Notes: generated by a model not told the origin, from the sequence alone. Numbered from the stretch's first letter, positions 1 through 9,183 are shown. The stretch is DNA of 21,490 nucleotides from JAAXZI01 sp045863575 (GCA_045863575.1 BTUC01000070.1:1-21490); one strand, 5' to 3'. A program made the numbers and translations.

Positions 1-60
1 AACGCGGCCGTCGATTCGCAAGGAACATACAGCTATTTCCATCATCAATGAGCTTCAATC

Positions 61-2049
61 ATGACGGATAGAACATCAACAAGCTCTACTTGTCAGGAAG
101 CGTGCAGGCCTCTTATTCGACCATTGCGTCCCTTCGCAGCGGATGCGAAACGGCACAGCGAGAGAAGGTCTGGTCTTGTGGCAATGGCGTTTACCTTTGC
201 GGTTGCCATCTCTGCCCATGGCCAGGTCGGCCCCGAGGAACACGCCAAGCACCATCCAGGGGCGAGTGGTCCTCCGGGCACGCCAGCAAGTGCTCCGGGC
301 ATGGGCGGCGAGGGCGGAATGATGGGCGGCGGCATGGGCAAGATGATGGAGAAGATGGGTGCTCCGAAGCCCAAGGAGCTTTACCCTTCTCTCATGGCCC
401 TTCCCGACCTGCCACTGGAGCAACGTCAGGACATCCAGCGGCAGGCCCATGAGCGCATGAAAGCGGGGGCGGCTTTGATGTCCGAGGGACTCGAAGCGCT
501 CTCACGTGCCGCGCCGTCTGATGACTACGCGGCCATGCAGGAAGCGTCCGCAACGCTCCGCGAAGGGCTGTCTCAGTTTGACAGCGGCCTGGCGGCTCAT
601 CGGGCCCTGGCCGAGGGCAAAGCGCCTCGCAATGTCGCGTTGCAGTGGTTCAAACGCGAGATGAACCTCCTGTCACCGGCCACCTTCGAGTCAGGGTTCC
701 GATTCTGGGGAATGGCGCCGTTTCACACCTTCATGATGGCCATTTTAGTCGTGTTCGCCGCTGCAATGCTCTGGATGTACTTCTTCAAGATGCGCCGCGC
801 CTCGGCGCTGCTGCGCAGTCTTGCCGAATCGGGCGTCGGGGCTTCGTCCGGTCCCGCAGTACCGGCTGTCGAACAGGAATCGACTCCTGCGATATCCGCC
901 CAGCCTGCAACACAATCCACATCCGCCGGGACTGAAACGGTGTCAAAACCGGTCGAACCGCCAGAGTTTCCAGTTATGAAATCTCGGACGGAGCCGGCGC
1001 ATAAATGGTCCGGCAAGCTGCGCGTCTGCCGCATCTTTGAGGAAACGCCGGGCGTGAGAACGTTTCGCCTGGCGGCCGAGCACGACGTGGCTCTGCCCTT
1101 CACCTACTACCCCGGGCAGTTTCTGACGCTTTCATTGAGCATTGACGGCAAGCCAGTCAAACGCAGCTACACCATCGCCTCTACACCCACCCAATCGCAC
1201 TACTGCGCCATCACTGTCAAACGGGAGGACCAGGGGCTGGTCTCGCGCTTTCTCCACGACCAGATTAGCGAAGGAGACTTGCTTGAGGCCTTGGCACCGA
1301 ACGGAAAGTTCATTTTCACTGGTGACGAAGCCGACAGCATCGTGCTCATCGGCGGTGGCGTGGGCATCACGCCACTCATGAGCGCGGTGCGCTACCTCAC
1401 GGACATTGGCTGGCGGGGCGACATCTTCCTGCTCTACTGCTGCCGCACGACGAACGATTTCATTTTCCGCGAAGAACTGGAGCAACTCCAGGAGCGGCAC
1501 CCGAATCTCCACGTCTTCGCCACTATGACGCGTACGGCTGGCACCGTCTGGATGGGATTGAAGGGCCGGTTCACGGCGGAGATCATCGGGCATCTCGTGC
1601 CGGACGTCGCCAAATGCCGGGTCCACGTCTGCGGTCCGCCCACGATGATGAGCGCCGTGCTCGACATGCTCAAGGCGCTTAACGTGCCCGATGAACAGGT
1701 GAAGACCGAAGCCTTCGGCCCCGCCAAGAAACCGTCTGCTGCGAGGCCTGCGGCAGCATCGGCGACAGAGACGCAACCCGCGGCAACAACCGCCACGGTT
1801 GCGTTCACACGTTCCAGCAAGTCCGCGCTGATCGCAGCCGACCAGACGGTGCTCGACGCCGCCGACATGATTGGGGTCGAAATCGACAACTCCTGCCGCT
1901 CCGGCCAGTGCGGGCTGTGCAAATTGAAGCTGCTCTCCGGCAAGGTGACAATGGACTGCGACGACGCCTTGTCTGACGAGGACAAACAACAAGAGCTCAT
2001 CCTCGCGTGCCAAGCCAAGACGACCGAAAACCTTGAGGTGGATGCCTGA
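61..2049 (+). CDS. Membrane-anchored FAD/NAD(P)H reductase with 2Fe-2S ferredoxin domain and His/Met-rich extracytoplasmic head
   Basis: Predicted to take electrons from NAD(P)H through FAD to a plant-type 2Fe-2S cluster at the cytoplasmic membrane face. Residues 38-54 form a hydrophobic export signal. Residues 60-100 are His- then Met-rich, and 118-185 are helical in a way that recalls Spy/CpxP metal-sensing hairpins. A transmembrane helix spans about 219-241. The FNR-like module (about 315-553) shows the FAD motif RSYT (368-371), the nucleotide loop GGGVGITP (431-438) and CGPP (524-527). The ferredoxin ligands are C612, C617, C620 and C650. This is NqrF-like in logic but with a large outside head. 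An in-frame TGA at 49-51 limits the start; ATG 61 has no clear ribosome site, so a later start is possible. The stop overlaps the next start by one base (TGATG). The reductase assignment is firm; the physiological acceptor is inferred. Confidence 0.85.
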   Translation: MTDRTSTSSTCQEACRPLIRPLRPFAADAKRHSERRSGLVAMAFTFAVAISAHGQVGPEEHAKHHPGASGPPGTPASAPGMGGEGGMMGGGMGKMMEKMGAPKPKELYPSLMALPDLPLEQRQDIQRQAHERMKAGAALMSEGLEALSRAAPSDDYAAMQEASATLREGLSQFDSGLAAHRALAEGKAPRNVALQWFKREMNLLSPATFESGFRFWGMAPFHTFMMAILVVFAAAMLWMYFFKMRRASALLRSLAESGVGASSGPAVPAVEQESTPAISAQPATQSTSAGTETVSKPVEPPEFPVMKSRTEPAHKWSGKLRVCRIFEETPGVRTFRLAAEHDVALPFTYYPGQFLTLSLSIDGKPVKRSYTIASTPTQSHYCAITVKREDQGLVSRFLHDQISEGDLLEALAPNGKFIFTGDEADSIVLIGGGVGITPLMSAVRYLTDIGWRGDIFLLYCCRTTNDFIFREELEQLQERHPNLHVFATMTRTAGTVWMGLKGRFTAEIIGHLVPDVAKCRVHVCGPPTMMSAVLDMLKALNVPDEQVKTEAFGPAKKPSAARPAAASATETQPAATTATVAFTRSSKSALIAADQTVLDAADMIGVEIDNSCRSGQCGLCKLKLLSGKVTMDCDDALSDEDKQQELILACQAKTTENLEVDA

Positions 2050-3704
2050 TGAAGGAGCGCGAGCGCATCGTGGTGACCGGCCTCGTGGTGCTGCTGCTGC
2101 TCACCTGGCTGGGCTTTACTGTTCACAGGTCGCCTCGATTCGCGGGCAGTCTGTGGGGCGGGATCCTCGGTGTCAGCGGCGCGCTGCTCATGCTCGTACC
2201 CCTGGCGTATATGGTCGTAAAACGCAACGGTCGACTCCGCAGACGAGCAACGAAATACGTCTCGATGCGGACCCTACTGGCCTGGCACATTTATGCCGGT
2301 ATCGTCGGCCCGATCGTGGTGCTCTTGCACACCGGCCACAAGTTTGAGAGTCCGCTGGGCATTGCGCTGACTGCGATGGCACTTGTGGTCGTGATAAGCG
2401 GCTTCATCGGCCGGTACTTGATGAAGCAATTCACCACGGAAATCCGCGAGAAGAAAGCGATGCTAGGCCGGCTCCAACTGGTCTATCAACAGGCTCTTGC
2501 GGAGCTTGGACACGATCCCGACCAAGCTCGTCTGCTTCGACCTTTTTCCGGGTTTCTTGGCCGTGTGGTGGGCGGATTCTTCGTTCGTGACGTCTCCACG
2601 GAACCCGCGGTGTCATCGACCGTCGAGGTAACCAGCCCGGCGACGTTGCTCCGCGTGTCGGAATCGATGGCCGACTTGGAGTATGCCATCAAGACGCATG
2701 AAACGTTCAAGACGTGGTTTGGCAAGTGGCTCAAGATCCACATTGTCATTTCCTTCATATTGTATGGGCTGATGAGTTTGCACATCTGGGCAGCGATCCA
2801 CTTTGGGCTGAGGTGGTTCGAGCCCTCGAGCCTCTCGCAGGCAGGCCGAGGGAGTTACGTCACCGCGTCCACTTTCGTTAAGACACCGACGCCTGCACAC
2901 TCCATTCTGGCACCGGCGAATGCGATCGACGAGTTCTCGTTCCGTTACGGACAACTCTTTCGACATTACTGGCGATCCACTGCCACCATCCGTGGAATCG
3001 AGACGACCGTCTTCGATTACGCTGGAATCGCTCGAGAAGTCGGACAGCACGATTCTGACTTTTCGAGGGTGGTGCGTGCGTTAGAGGACGTCGGCCCAGA
3101 TCGTCTCGGTGGAGATGACCGCGAGAAAGCGTTCTGGATCAACGTCTACAATTTCGCAGCTATGAAACTGGCCGCGGAGAATTATCCGATCCCCTCGATC
3201 ATCGACTCCAAGATCAGTTCCGATGACCCGTGGGGCATTAAAGCTGTTCAGGTCGGCAGCGCGTGGTACACGCTGAAGGAGATCGAAAACGCGATCCTGC
3301 TCCGAAAGTTCAACGATCCGCGGATTGTGCTCGCGATCAGTTGTGCCGCCGTAAGTTGTCCGGACCGCACCGGCGAGATATTCTCCGGCGAAGGGATCGA
3401 CGGGCAGCTCGACTCGATTGTCCGCGGCTTGCTCGCCAATCCCACCAAGGGATTGAGCATCGATCGTGACCGCAAGATCCTGAAGCTGTCCTGGATTCTC
3501 AAGGCGGACCAACGGCTGTTCGAGGGCGGCGGAGACGACGGCCTGGTGAGTTTTGTCGTACGTTACGTGTCCCCGGAGATTCGGAGTTGGATCGAGTCTC
3601 ACCGCGCCGAGATCACGATCGAATACTTCGATCATGACTGGGGGTTGAACGACATTGTCCTGGCAGACAAGAAGTCTGAGGCGCCTTCTCAATGGCAAAG
3701 GTGA
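2049..3704 (+). CDS. Cytochrome-b-like membrane protein fused to a DUF547 domain
   Basis: The N-terminal half is a membrane domain with helices near residues 8-25, 35-57, 78-96, 103-122 and 229-252. Histidines lie inside or beside these helices (H80, H94, H97, H231, H245, H251), as expected for haem b ligands in ferric-reductase or DUF4405-like cytochromes. The C-terminal part (about 290-540) matches DUF547: AFWINVYN (361-368), SCAAVSCP with two Cys (431-438) and FDHDWGLND (527-535). DUF547 has no settled biochemical role. The gene overlaps its neighbour on each side, by 1 base upstream and 13 bases downstream, so it is almost certainly co-translated with the reductase and cytochrome c. It probably moves electrons across the membrane between them. 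The haem assignment is inferred from histidine placement; DUF547 is clear. Confidence 0.8.
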   Translation: MKERERIVVTGLVVLLLLTWLGFTVHRSPRFAGSLWGGILGVSGALLMLVPLAYMVVKRNGRLRRRATKYVSMRTLLAWHIYAGIVGPIVVLLHTGHKFESPLGIALTAMALVVVISGFIGRYLMKQFTTEIREKKAMLGRLQLVYQQALAELGHDPDQARLLRPFSGFLGRVVGGFFVRDVSTEPAVSSTVEVTSPATLLRVSESMADLEYAIKTHETFKTWFGKWLKIHIVISFILYGLMSLHIWAAIHFGLRWFEPSSLSQAGRGSYVTASTFVKTPTPAHSILAPANAIDEFSFRYGQLFRHYWRSTATIRGIETTVFDYAGIAREVGQHDSDFSRVVRALEDVGPDRLGGDDREKAFWINVYNFAAMKLAAENYPIPSIIDSKISSDDPWGIKAVQVGSAWYTLKEIENAILLRKFNDPRIVLAISCAAVSCPDRTGEIFSGEGIDGQLDSIVRGLLANPTKGLSIDRDRKILKLSWILKADQRLFEGGGDDGLVSFVVRYVSPEIRSWIESHRAEITIEYFDHDWGLNDIVLADKKSEAPSQWQR

Positions 3705-4498
3705 CCGGAAACAAGCGCATCTCCAGAACCGGCGGGGCATTGCTGGCGGTCGCGGCGGGCGTCGTCGCCCTGTGGGGCTTGACTCCAAGCGAATCGAGCT
3801 TCAAGCAGGCCTCCACTTGGCAGGGCCTGACCGAGCCTGGTGCCCTCTCCACTGCACACGCATCGCTCGAGAACAACTGCGCCGCATGCCACACGCCGGT
3901 TACTGGCGTCGAGCCTGCCAAGTGCATCGTCTGCCATGCGAATAATGAATCCCTGTTGAGACGACAACCAACATCGTTCCATGCGAGCATTGGCAGCTGC
4001 AAAGAGTGCCACCTGGAACACCAAGGGCGCGATCATCGCCCTACACAAATGGACCACGCCGCTCTGGCCAACATCGGCCTGCGTCAACTGAACGACGAAG
4101 ATGTCGAGAGTGAGAACAGGGCGATGCGCACGCTACTACTCGATCGGCTCGGTCACGGTGCACCACCTCATTCACAGATCTCGCCGACAGAAGCGCTCCT
4201 GGACTGCGCGACCTGTCACGCCAACGACGATCGCCACTTCAATCTCTTCGGTGAGGATTGCGCCCAATGCCACCTGACGACACAATGGACGATCCCTGGG
4301 TTCCGCCACCCCTCTCCCGCTTCCATGGACTGTGCGCAATGCCATCAGGCACCTCCTAGTCATTACATGATGCACTTCAACATGATTTCCCAGAAGGTCG
4401 CGGGGCAACCTCATGCGCAGGTCGACCAGTGCTACAAGTGTCATCAGACGACATCCTGGCCCGACATCAAGGGAACGGGCTGGTACAAGCACCATTGA
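3692..4498 (+). CDS. Seven-haem c-type cytochrome, membrane-anchored
   Basis: A 268-residue protein with an N-terminal hydrophobic anchor or signal (about 14-30) and seven CxxCH haem c sites at residues 63-67, 78-82, 103-107, 172-176, 190-194, 214-218 and 247-251. Scattered additional His residues (H97, H110, H115, H122, H182, H206, H224, H228) could be distal ligands. The layout is like the cytochrome c3/class III multihaem family. It would sit in the periplasm and accept electrons from the cytochrome-b-like partner encoded just upstream, whose gene it overlaps by 13 bases. The terminal acceptor is unknown; a metal ion or a further cytochrome is possible given the copper genes downstream. 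Haem count and localisation are read directly from the sequence. Confidence 0.92.
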   Translation: MAKVTGNKRISRTGGALLAVAAGVVALWGLTPSESSFKQASTWQGLTEPGALSTAHASLENNCAACHTPVTGVEPAKCIVCHANNESLLRRQPTSFHASIGSCKECHLEHQGRDHRPTQMDHAALANIGLRQLNDEDVESENRAMRTLLLDRLGHGAPPHSQISPTEALLDCATCHANDDRHFNLFGEDCAQCHLTTQWTIPGFRHPSPASMDCAQCHQAPPSHYMMHFNMISQKVAGQPHAQVDQCYKCHQTTSWPDIKGTGWYKHH

Positions 4499-4511
4499 AA
4501 CGGAGGTGGGC

Positions 4512-4706
4512 ATGATGACTGTGACAGCCAGCCTTCTAGGTATCGGCAGGAGATATTCGAGAATACGTGGCTCTGCTTCCGATAGCAGTTACCCGAAGTT
4601 AAGGAGCGAGCATGCCGCTGCGACATCGCATCGAGAGGGTTCTCTGGATGGGGCAAGTGCCTGTACTTCTTTTCACGAGGGAGGGTTACGGATATGCAGC
4701 CAATAG
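4512..4706 (+). CDS. Possible small ORF with a strong ribosome-binding site, unrecognised
   Basis: A 64-codon frame opens at ATGATG right after GGAGGTGG (4502-4509) and follows the cytochrome gene by 13 bases. The translation begins MMTVTASLLGIG and is then Ser/Arg-rich without a domain, signal or membrane segment that I recognise. It lies in a 280-base gap and could be a short real gene, the start of a decayed gene, or chance. The ribosome site is the only positive evidence. Confidence 0.25.
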   Translation: MMTVTASLLGIGRRYSRIRGSASDSSYPKLRSEHAAATSHREGSLDGASACTSFHEGGLRICSQ

Positions 4707-4779
4707 TAGCGTGTGGAATGAGACTTGCACAGGTAGACTTGAGACTCGCTCCGGACCGGGGCGAACGTGGAGCACAATC

Positions 4780-5529
4780 ATGACACAAGCGACTCTTGAA
4801 AAGGCGGGCAAGAGGATATGGCTACGTGTCTTAGCGGCCGCAGTCCTGGCATGGCTTCTTCCTCTGCAGTTATATAGCCAATCCCCGGGTATCGACGCGG
4901 AAGCATCCACCGCGATCGAATCGCCCGGCGGTCATGAGCATGCCGAGGAGCATGAGCAGTCGGAGGCAGACGATCACGATCATAACCTCCACGATGATGG
5001 CTCAGGTCAGAATGCCACTACAGCAGAATCGGCGTCGCACGATGTTCATGAGAGTGCGCACGACCAAGAACATTGCCCTGAGAAGTCTGACAACTTGTTG
5101 AGTCGGATTGTCAGCTACCTGGGCAGGTTTCATCCGACCATGGTCAACTTCCCGATCGCCATGCTGATTGGCGCAGCTCTGGCCGAGATTCTGTTCATGA
5201 TCACCGGGCGAGTGTTCTTTGCGAATGCTGCTCGATACTGCATCTGGATTGGGGCCGTGGGTGCCCTGACGGCAGGTACCCTGGGGTGGTTCTTCGGGGG
5301 TTTCCACATCTCGGATAGCCGGTGGATCTTGACGATCCATCGCTGGCTGGGAACGACGACGGTCGCCTGGTCTGTTCTCGTGCTGATTCTGAGTGAGCGC
5401 ACATGCCGGTCCGCCAATACAAAGAGGACGGCATACCGGGGCGTGCTCTTCGTCGGAGCGGCGTTGGTATCCGCAACCGGATTCTTCGGTGGCGCCCTGA
5501 TCTACGGCATCGATCATTATGTATGGTAA
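4780..5529 (+). CDS. DUF2231-family membrane protein with His-rich periplasmic N-terminus
   Basis: A 249-residue protein with a signal peptide (about 12-33), a His/Asp/Glu-rich stretch (about 52-98, more than ten His) that should bind divalent metal or copper, and then four hydrophobic helices (about 120-142, 152-172, 186-205, 220-242). FHPTMVNFPIAM (118-129), IHRWLG (186-191) and the terminal GIDHY are typical of DUF2231, whose conserved histidines may bind haem or copper. Start choice: ATG 4780 follows GTGGAG at 4766-4771 and puts the signal peptide at the N-terminus. An in-frame ATG at 4612 behind AAGGAG would add 56 residues with no obvious function, so it is the alternative. The neighbouring YHS and copper ATPase genes suggest a copper role, which is inferred. 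Confidence 0.78.
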   Translation: MTQATLEKAGKRIWLRVLAAAVLAWLLPLQLYSQSPGIDAEASTAIESPGGHEHAEEHEQSEADDHDHNLHDDGSGQNATTAESASHDVHESAHDQEHCPEKSDNLLSRIVSYLGRFHPTMVNFPIAMLIGAALAEILFMITGRVFFANAARYCIWIGAVGALTAGTLGWFFGGFHISDSRWILTIHRWLGTTTVAWSVLVLILSERTCRSANTKRTAYRGVLFVGAALVSATGFFGGALIYGIDHYVW

Positions 5530-5584
5530 TCCCGGTTTCGAGCACACAGGAATGTAACCCGATGGCGAAGTGTGAGGTTATCCA

Positions 5585-5776
5585 ATGAAGAAGGAACGAC
5601 AAGATCCAGCACACAGGGATCCTGTCTGCGGCATGCTGCTCAGCCACAAGACAGCACCCGTTACGACCGAATACCGCGGCAAGACTTATTACTTCTGTGC
5701 CGACGTCTGCAAAGACAGGTTTGAGGCCGAGCCGGAACGCTATACCGGCAACCGAAAACACGACGGAGGCCGATAG
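5585..5776 (+). CDS. YHS-domain metal-binding protein
   Basis: This 63-residue protein is essentially one YHS domain: DPVCGM (12-17), then a Tyr-rich strand, YFCADVCKDRF (36-46) and the closing EPERY. Cys15, Cys38 and Cys42 are the likely metal ligands. YHS domains bind copper or other soft metals and are often fused to, or encoded beside, copper P-type ATPases, as here with the ATPase starting 113 bases downstream. GAGG eight bases before the ATG serves as the ribosome site. It is probably a cytoplasmic copper-delivery or buffering protein; the metal is inferred from context. Confidence 0.88.
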   Translation: MKKERQDPAHRDPVCGMLLSHKTAPVTTEYRGKTYYFCADVCKDRFEAEPERYTGNRKHDGGR

Positions 5777-5889
5777 CCGCATGCGTGATGACCCGGTTGA
5801 GGAGCGGCATCGCCCTGGTGGTGTTTGCGTGTACGGCAACCGCATAGTGCGGAGCGAGTCACCTGGGTATAGCATTGGAGTGTGGCATC

Positions 5890-8046
5890 ATGAAAGAATC
5901 ACGAAACAACGACCGGCATAATCACTCACAACATACGCATCACGATCACGGAAACAGCCAACACGTGGATAAGCCGCATCGGGAGCAAGGCCACAGGCAC
6001 CATAAGCACGAGAACGACGGTGGAGGTCACGACCATGGCGGCCATCACGCCCAGATGGTGGCCGACTTCCGCCGGCGTTTCTGGATTTCGGCCGCGTTGA
6101 CCATTCCGGTGTTGATCCTGGCCCCAATGATCCAGAGCTTCCTGGGCCTGCGCGAGACGCTCCGATTCCCCTTCGACAGTTACATCCAGGGGGCGCTGGC
6201 GAGTGCCATCTTCTTCTATGGTGGCTGGCCGTTCCTCAAAGGCCTCTTCGACGAGCTGCGCAAGAGGAACCCGGGCATGATGACGCTGATCGCTCTGGCG
6301 ATCACGGTGGCTTACGTCTACTCCTCGGCCGTCGTCTTCGGTCTTTCCGGCAAGGTCTTCTTCTGGGAGCTGGCCACACTGATCGATGTGATGCTTCTGG
6401 GGCATTGGATCGAGATGAAGTCTGTCATGGGCGCGTCCAAGGCACTGGAGTCGCTCGTCCAGCTCATGCCCTCCGAGGCCCACCGGGTGACCGACTCCGG
6501 AGGTACCGAAGACGTGCCCGTTACCGAACTCCAGCCGGGCGACAGGGTCGTGGTCAAGCCGGGCGAGAAGGTGCCGATTGATGGTCAGATCACCGAGGGC
6601 CGAAGCAGCGTCAACGAGGCCATGCTCACCGGTGAGAGCAAACCGGTTGAGAAAGCCGAAGGCGACCAAGCCATCGGCGGCTCGGTCAACGGCGAGGCCG
6701 CTTTCACCATGGAGGTCCAGAAGACCGGCGATCAGACCTATCTCTCGCAGGTCATCGAGATGGTCCGTAAGGCGCAGGAATCCCGCTCGCGCACGCAGGA
6801 CATCGCCAACCGGGCAGCGTTGTGGTTGACGATCATTGCCCTGAGCGTCGGAACCGGGACGCTGGTGGTCTGGCTGTTGCTCGGCGCGGCCTTCGAGTTC
6901 TCGCTGGAGCGGATGGTGACGGTGATGGTCATCACCTGTCCGCACGCCCTGGGGCTTGCCGTGCCGCTGGTGGTGGCCGTCTCGACGGCAATCTCGGCCA
7001 AGAGCGGCCTGTTGATCCGCGACCGCAGTGCCTTCGAGCGCGCCCGCGATGTCAACGCTATCCTGTTTGACAAGACCGGCACGCTGACCGAGGGCCGCTT
7101 CGGCGTCTCGGACGTGATCCCGCTGGGTGAGCAGGACGAAAATGATCTTCTCAAGCTGGCCGCATCGCTCGAAAGCCAGTCCGAGCATCCCATCGCCCAG
7201 GGTATCGTGGACAGTGCGAAGGAGCGTCAGATCGACTTCTCCGCGCCGAAGGAGTTCAAGGCCATCCCCGGCAAGGGCGCGCAGGCGACGGTGGAGGGCC
7301 GGAACGTCAAGGTCGTCAGCCCGGGATATCTGAAAGAGAACGACCTGAACGTGGACAACGAGAAGATCCGCGAGGTCGCCGGGCAGGGCAAGACCGTCGT
7401 CTACGTGCTGCTGGACGATACGGTCATCGGCGCGATCGGCCTGGCCGACATCATCCGCGCCGAGTCCCGCGAAGCATTAGCGCGACTGAGGGAAATGGGC
7501 ATCCAGACGATGATGATCACCGGCGACGCTGAGGCGGTCGCCAAATGGGTGGCCGAAGAACTGGAACTGGACGACTACTTTGCCGAAGTCCTACCCGACC
7601 AGAAGGCCGACAAGGTCAAGGAGGTCCAGCAGCGGGGGTTGGTCGTGGCCATGACTGGCGATGGCGTCAATGACGCCCCAGCCTTGACCCAGGCCGACGT
7701 GGGTATCGCCATCGGAGCGGGCACCGACGTGGCCATCGAGTCGGCTGACATCGTGCTGGTCCGCTCCGATCCGCGCGACGTGACGGCCATTATCAAGCTC
7801 GCCCGGGCCACCTACCGCAAAATGGTCCAGAACCTACTGTGGGCGACCGGCTACAACGTCATCGCCATCCCCTTGGCCGCCGGCGTGCTTTACTCGGTCG
7901 GTGTGGTCCTTTCCCCGGCCGCCGGCGCGGCCCTGATGGCCTTGTCCACCGTCATCGTCGCCATTAACGCCCGCTTCCTGCACGTCGAGCGAGAAGAGGT
8001 TCTTGAGGAGCAATATCAACCTGTAGGAGAGATGAATTCCCCGTAA
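5890..8046 (+). CDS. copB: CopB-type (CPH) copper/silver-translocating P-type ATPase
   Basis: A 718-residue P1B-type ATPase that exports soft metal ions from the cytoplasm. The N-terminal 56 residues are extremely His-rich, replacing the CxxC domains of CopA. The transmembrane metal site is CPH (350-352), which defines the P1B-3/CopB class. Catalytic motifs are TGES (247-250), the phosphorylation site DKTGT (394-398), SEHP (431-434) and GDGVND (590-595). Start choice: ATG 5890 follows GGAG at 5877-5880, while an in-frame TTG at 5875 would overlap that ribosome site. Length and helix content are complete. The C-terminal two helices (NLLWATGYN at 648-656 onward) have a degenerate second copy near 9222-9478. 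Copper(I), copper(II) or silver are all possible substrates for CPH pumps. Confidence 0.95.
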   Translation: MKESRNNDRHNHSQHTHHDHGNSQHVDKPHREQGHRHHKHENDGGGHDHGGHHAQMVADFRRRFWISAALTIPVLILAPMIQSFLGLRETLRFPFDSYIQGALASAIFFYGGWPFLKGLFDELRKRNPGMMTLIALAITVAYVYSSAVVFGLSGKVFFWELATLIDVMLLGHWIEMKSVMGASKALESLVQLMPSEAHRVTDSGGTEDVPVTELQPGDRVVVKPGEKVPIDGQITEGRSSVNEAMLTGESKPVEKAEGDQAIGGSVNGEAAFTMEVQKTGDQTYLSQVIEMVRKAQESRSRTQDIANRAALWLTIIALSVGTGTLVVWLLLGAAFEFSLERMVTVMVITCPHALGLAVPLVVAVSTAISAKSGLLIRDRSAFERARDVNAILFDKTGTLTEGRFGVSDVIPLGEQDENDLLKLAASLESQSEHPIAQGIVDSAKERQIDFSAPKEFKAIPGKGAQATVEGRNVKVVSPGYLKENDLNVDNEKIREVAGQGKTVVYVLLDDTVIGAIGLADIIRAESREALARLREMGIQTMMITGDAEAVAKWVAEELELDDYFAEVLPDQKADKVKEVQQRGLVVAMTGDGVNDAPALTQADVGIAIGAGTDVAIESADIVLVRSDPRDVTAIIKLARATYRKMVQNLLWATGYNVIAIPLAAGVLYSVGVVLSPAAGAALMALSTVIVAINARFLHVEREEVLEEQYQPVGEMNSP

Positions 8047-8118
8047 TTCTCATCTGATGACAGTATAGCCGCCCCGAGAACACGATCTCGCTGCAATGAC
8101 AGCGATAAGGAGTAACTC

Positions 8119-9183
8119 ATGAGCGTATACGATAAACTGCATGAACTCCTTGGCGACAAAGAGGCCGAGGCTCTGCTGACTTACAAAGCAACCAGCGTCA
8201 CCGCCGACACACTCCATCTGCCGGGGCACGATTTCGTCGATCGTATCCTTGCACCGTCGGACCGCTCACCGCGCGTGATGCGCAACTTCCAGTCCATACT
8301 GAGCACCGGCCGTCTGTCGGGAACCGGCTACGTCTCCATTCTCCCTGTGGACCAGGGAGTTGAGCATTCCGCCGGCGCCAGCTTCGCGCCTAACCCGCTC
8401 TACTTCGACCCGGAGAATATCGTCCGGCTGGCGATGGAGGGTGGCTGCAACGCCGTCGCGTCGACGCTCGGCGTGCTGGGTTCGGTCGGCCGCAAATACG
8501 CACATCGCATTCCCTTCATCGTGAAGCTGAACCATAACCAGCTCTTGACGTATCCCAATGCCTATGAGCAGATCATGTTCGCTCAGGTTGACCAGGCCTT
8601 TGATCTCGGGGCCACCGCCGTGGGCGCCACCGTGTACTTCGGATCATCGGAGTCCAACCGGCAGATCCAGGAGGTATCTGAAGCATTTGCGCACGCTCAC
8701 GAGTTGGGCCTCGTAACCGTACTGTGGTGTTACCTGCGCAATGAAGCATTCAAAGGCAAGGATACGGATTACAGCGTCTCAGCTGACCTGACCGGTCAGG
8801 CCAACCACTTGGGCGCCACGATCGAAGCGGACATTGTGAAACAGAAGTCGCCGCAATCGAATCGTGGCTTCGCCTCGCTCGAATTCGGCAGGACGAGTGA
8901 ACGGGTCTACGAAGAGCTCACGCCCGGCGACCATCCCATCGAGATGACGCGCTACCAGGTGATGAACGGGTACATGGGTCGGGTGCCGCTGATCAACTCG
9001 GGCGGACCTTCCGGGGATAACGATTTCGCCGATGCGGCACGGACTGCGGTGATCAACAAGCGTGCAGGCGGCATGGGGATGATCTCAGGTCGCAAGGCGT
9101 TTCAGCGCCCCTTCGACAAAGGCATCGCGCTTTTGCACCTCATTCAGGAGATTTACCTCGACGAAAGGGTTACCGTCGCGTAG
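8119..9183 (+). CDS. fbaB: Class I fructose-bisphosphate aldolase (DhnA/FbaB type)
   Basis: Catalyses reversible cleavage of fructose-1,6-bisphosphate to dihydroxyacetone phosphate and glyceraldehyde-3-phosphate in the cytoplasm. The 354-residue length and the motifs LPVDQGVEH (76-84), IVKLNHNQ (134-141), ADIVKQK with the probable Schiff-base Lys241, NSGGPSG (293-299) and the phosphate-binding GGMGMISGRKAFQRP (317-331) fit the DhnA-type class I family. AAGGAG sits seven bases before the ATG. It is intact and unrelated to metals, between a copper ATPase and the remnant of another, so it was probably brought in by rearrangement or is simply co-located. I do not see a terminator separating it from copB. 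Confidence 0.94.
   Translation: MSVYDKLHELLGDKEAEALLTYKATSVTADTLHLPGHDFVDRILAPSDRSPRVMRNFQSILSTGRLSGTGYVSILPVDQGVEHSAGASFAPNPLYFDPENIVRLAMEGGCNAVASTLGVLGSVGRKYAHRIPFIVKLNHNQLLTYPNAYEQIMFAQVDQAFDLGATAVGATVYFGSSESNRQIQEVSEAFAHAHELGLVTVLWCYLRNEAFKGKDTDYSVSADLTGQANHLGATIEADIVKQKSPQSNRGFASLEFGRTSERVYEELTPGDHPIEMTRYQVMNGYMGRVPLINSGGPSGDNDFADAARTAVINKRAGGMGMISGRKAFQRPFDKGIALLHLIQEIYLDERVTVA

Noticed and set aside
5926..7188. 420-codon minus-strand ORF
   Set aside because: It lies antisense within the copB gene, has a composition typical of a shadow frame in GC-rich DNA, and shows no domain.
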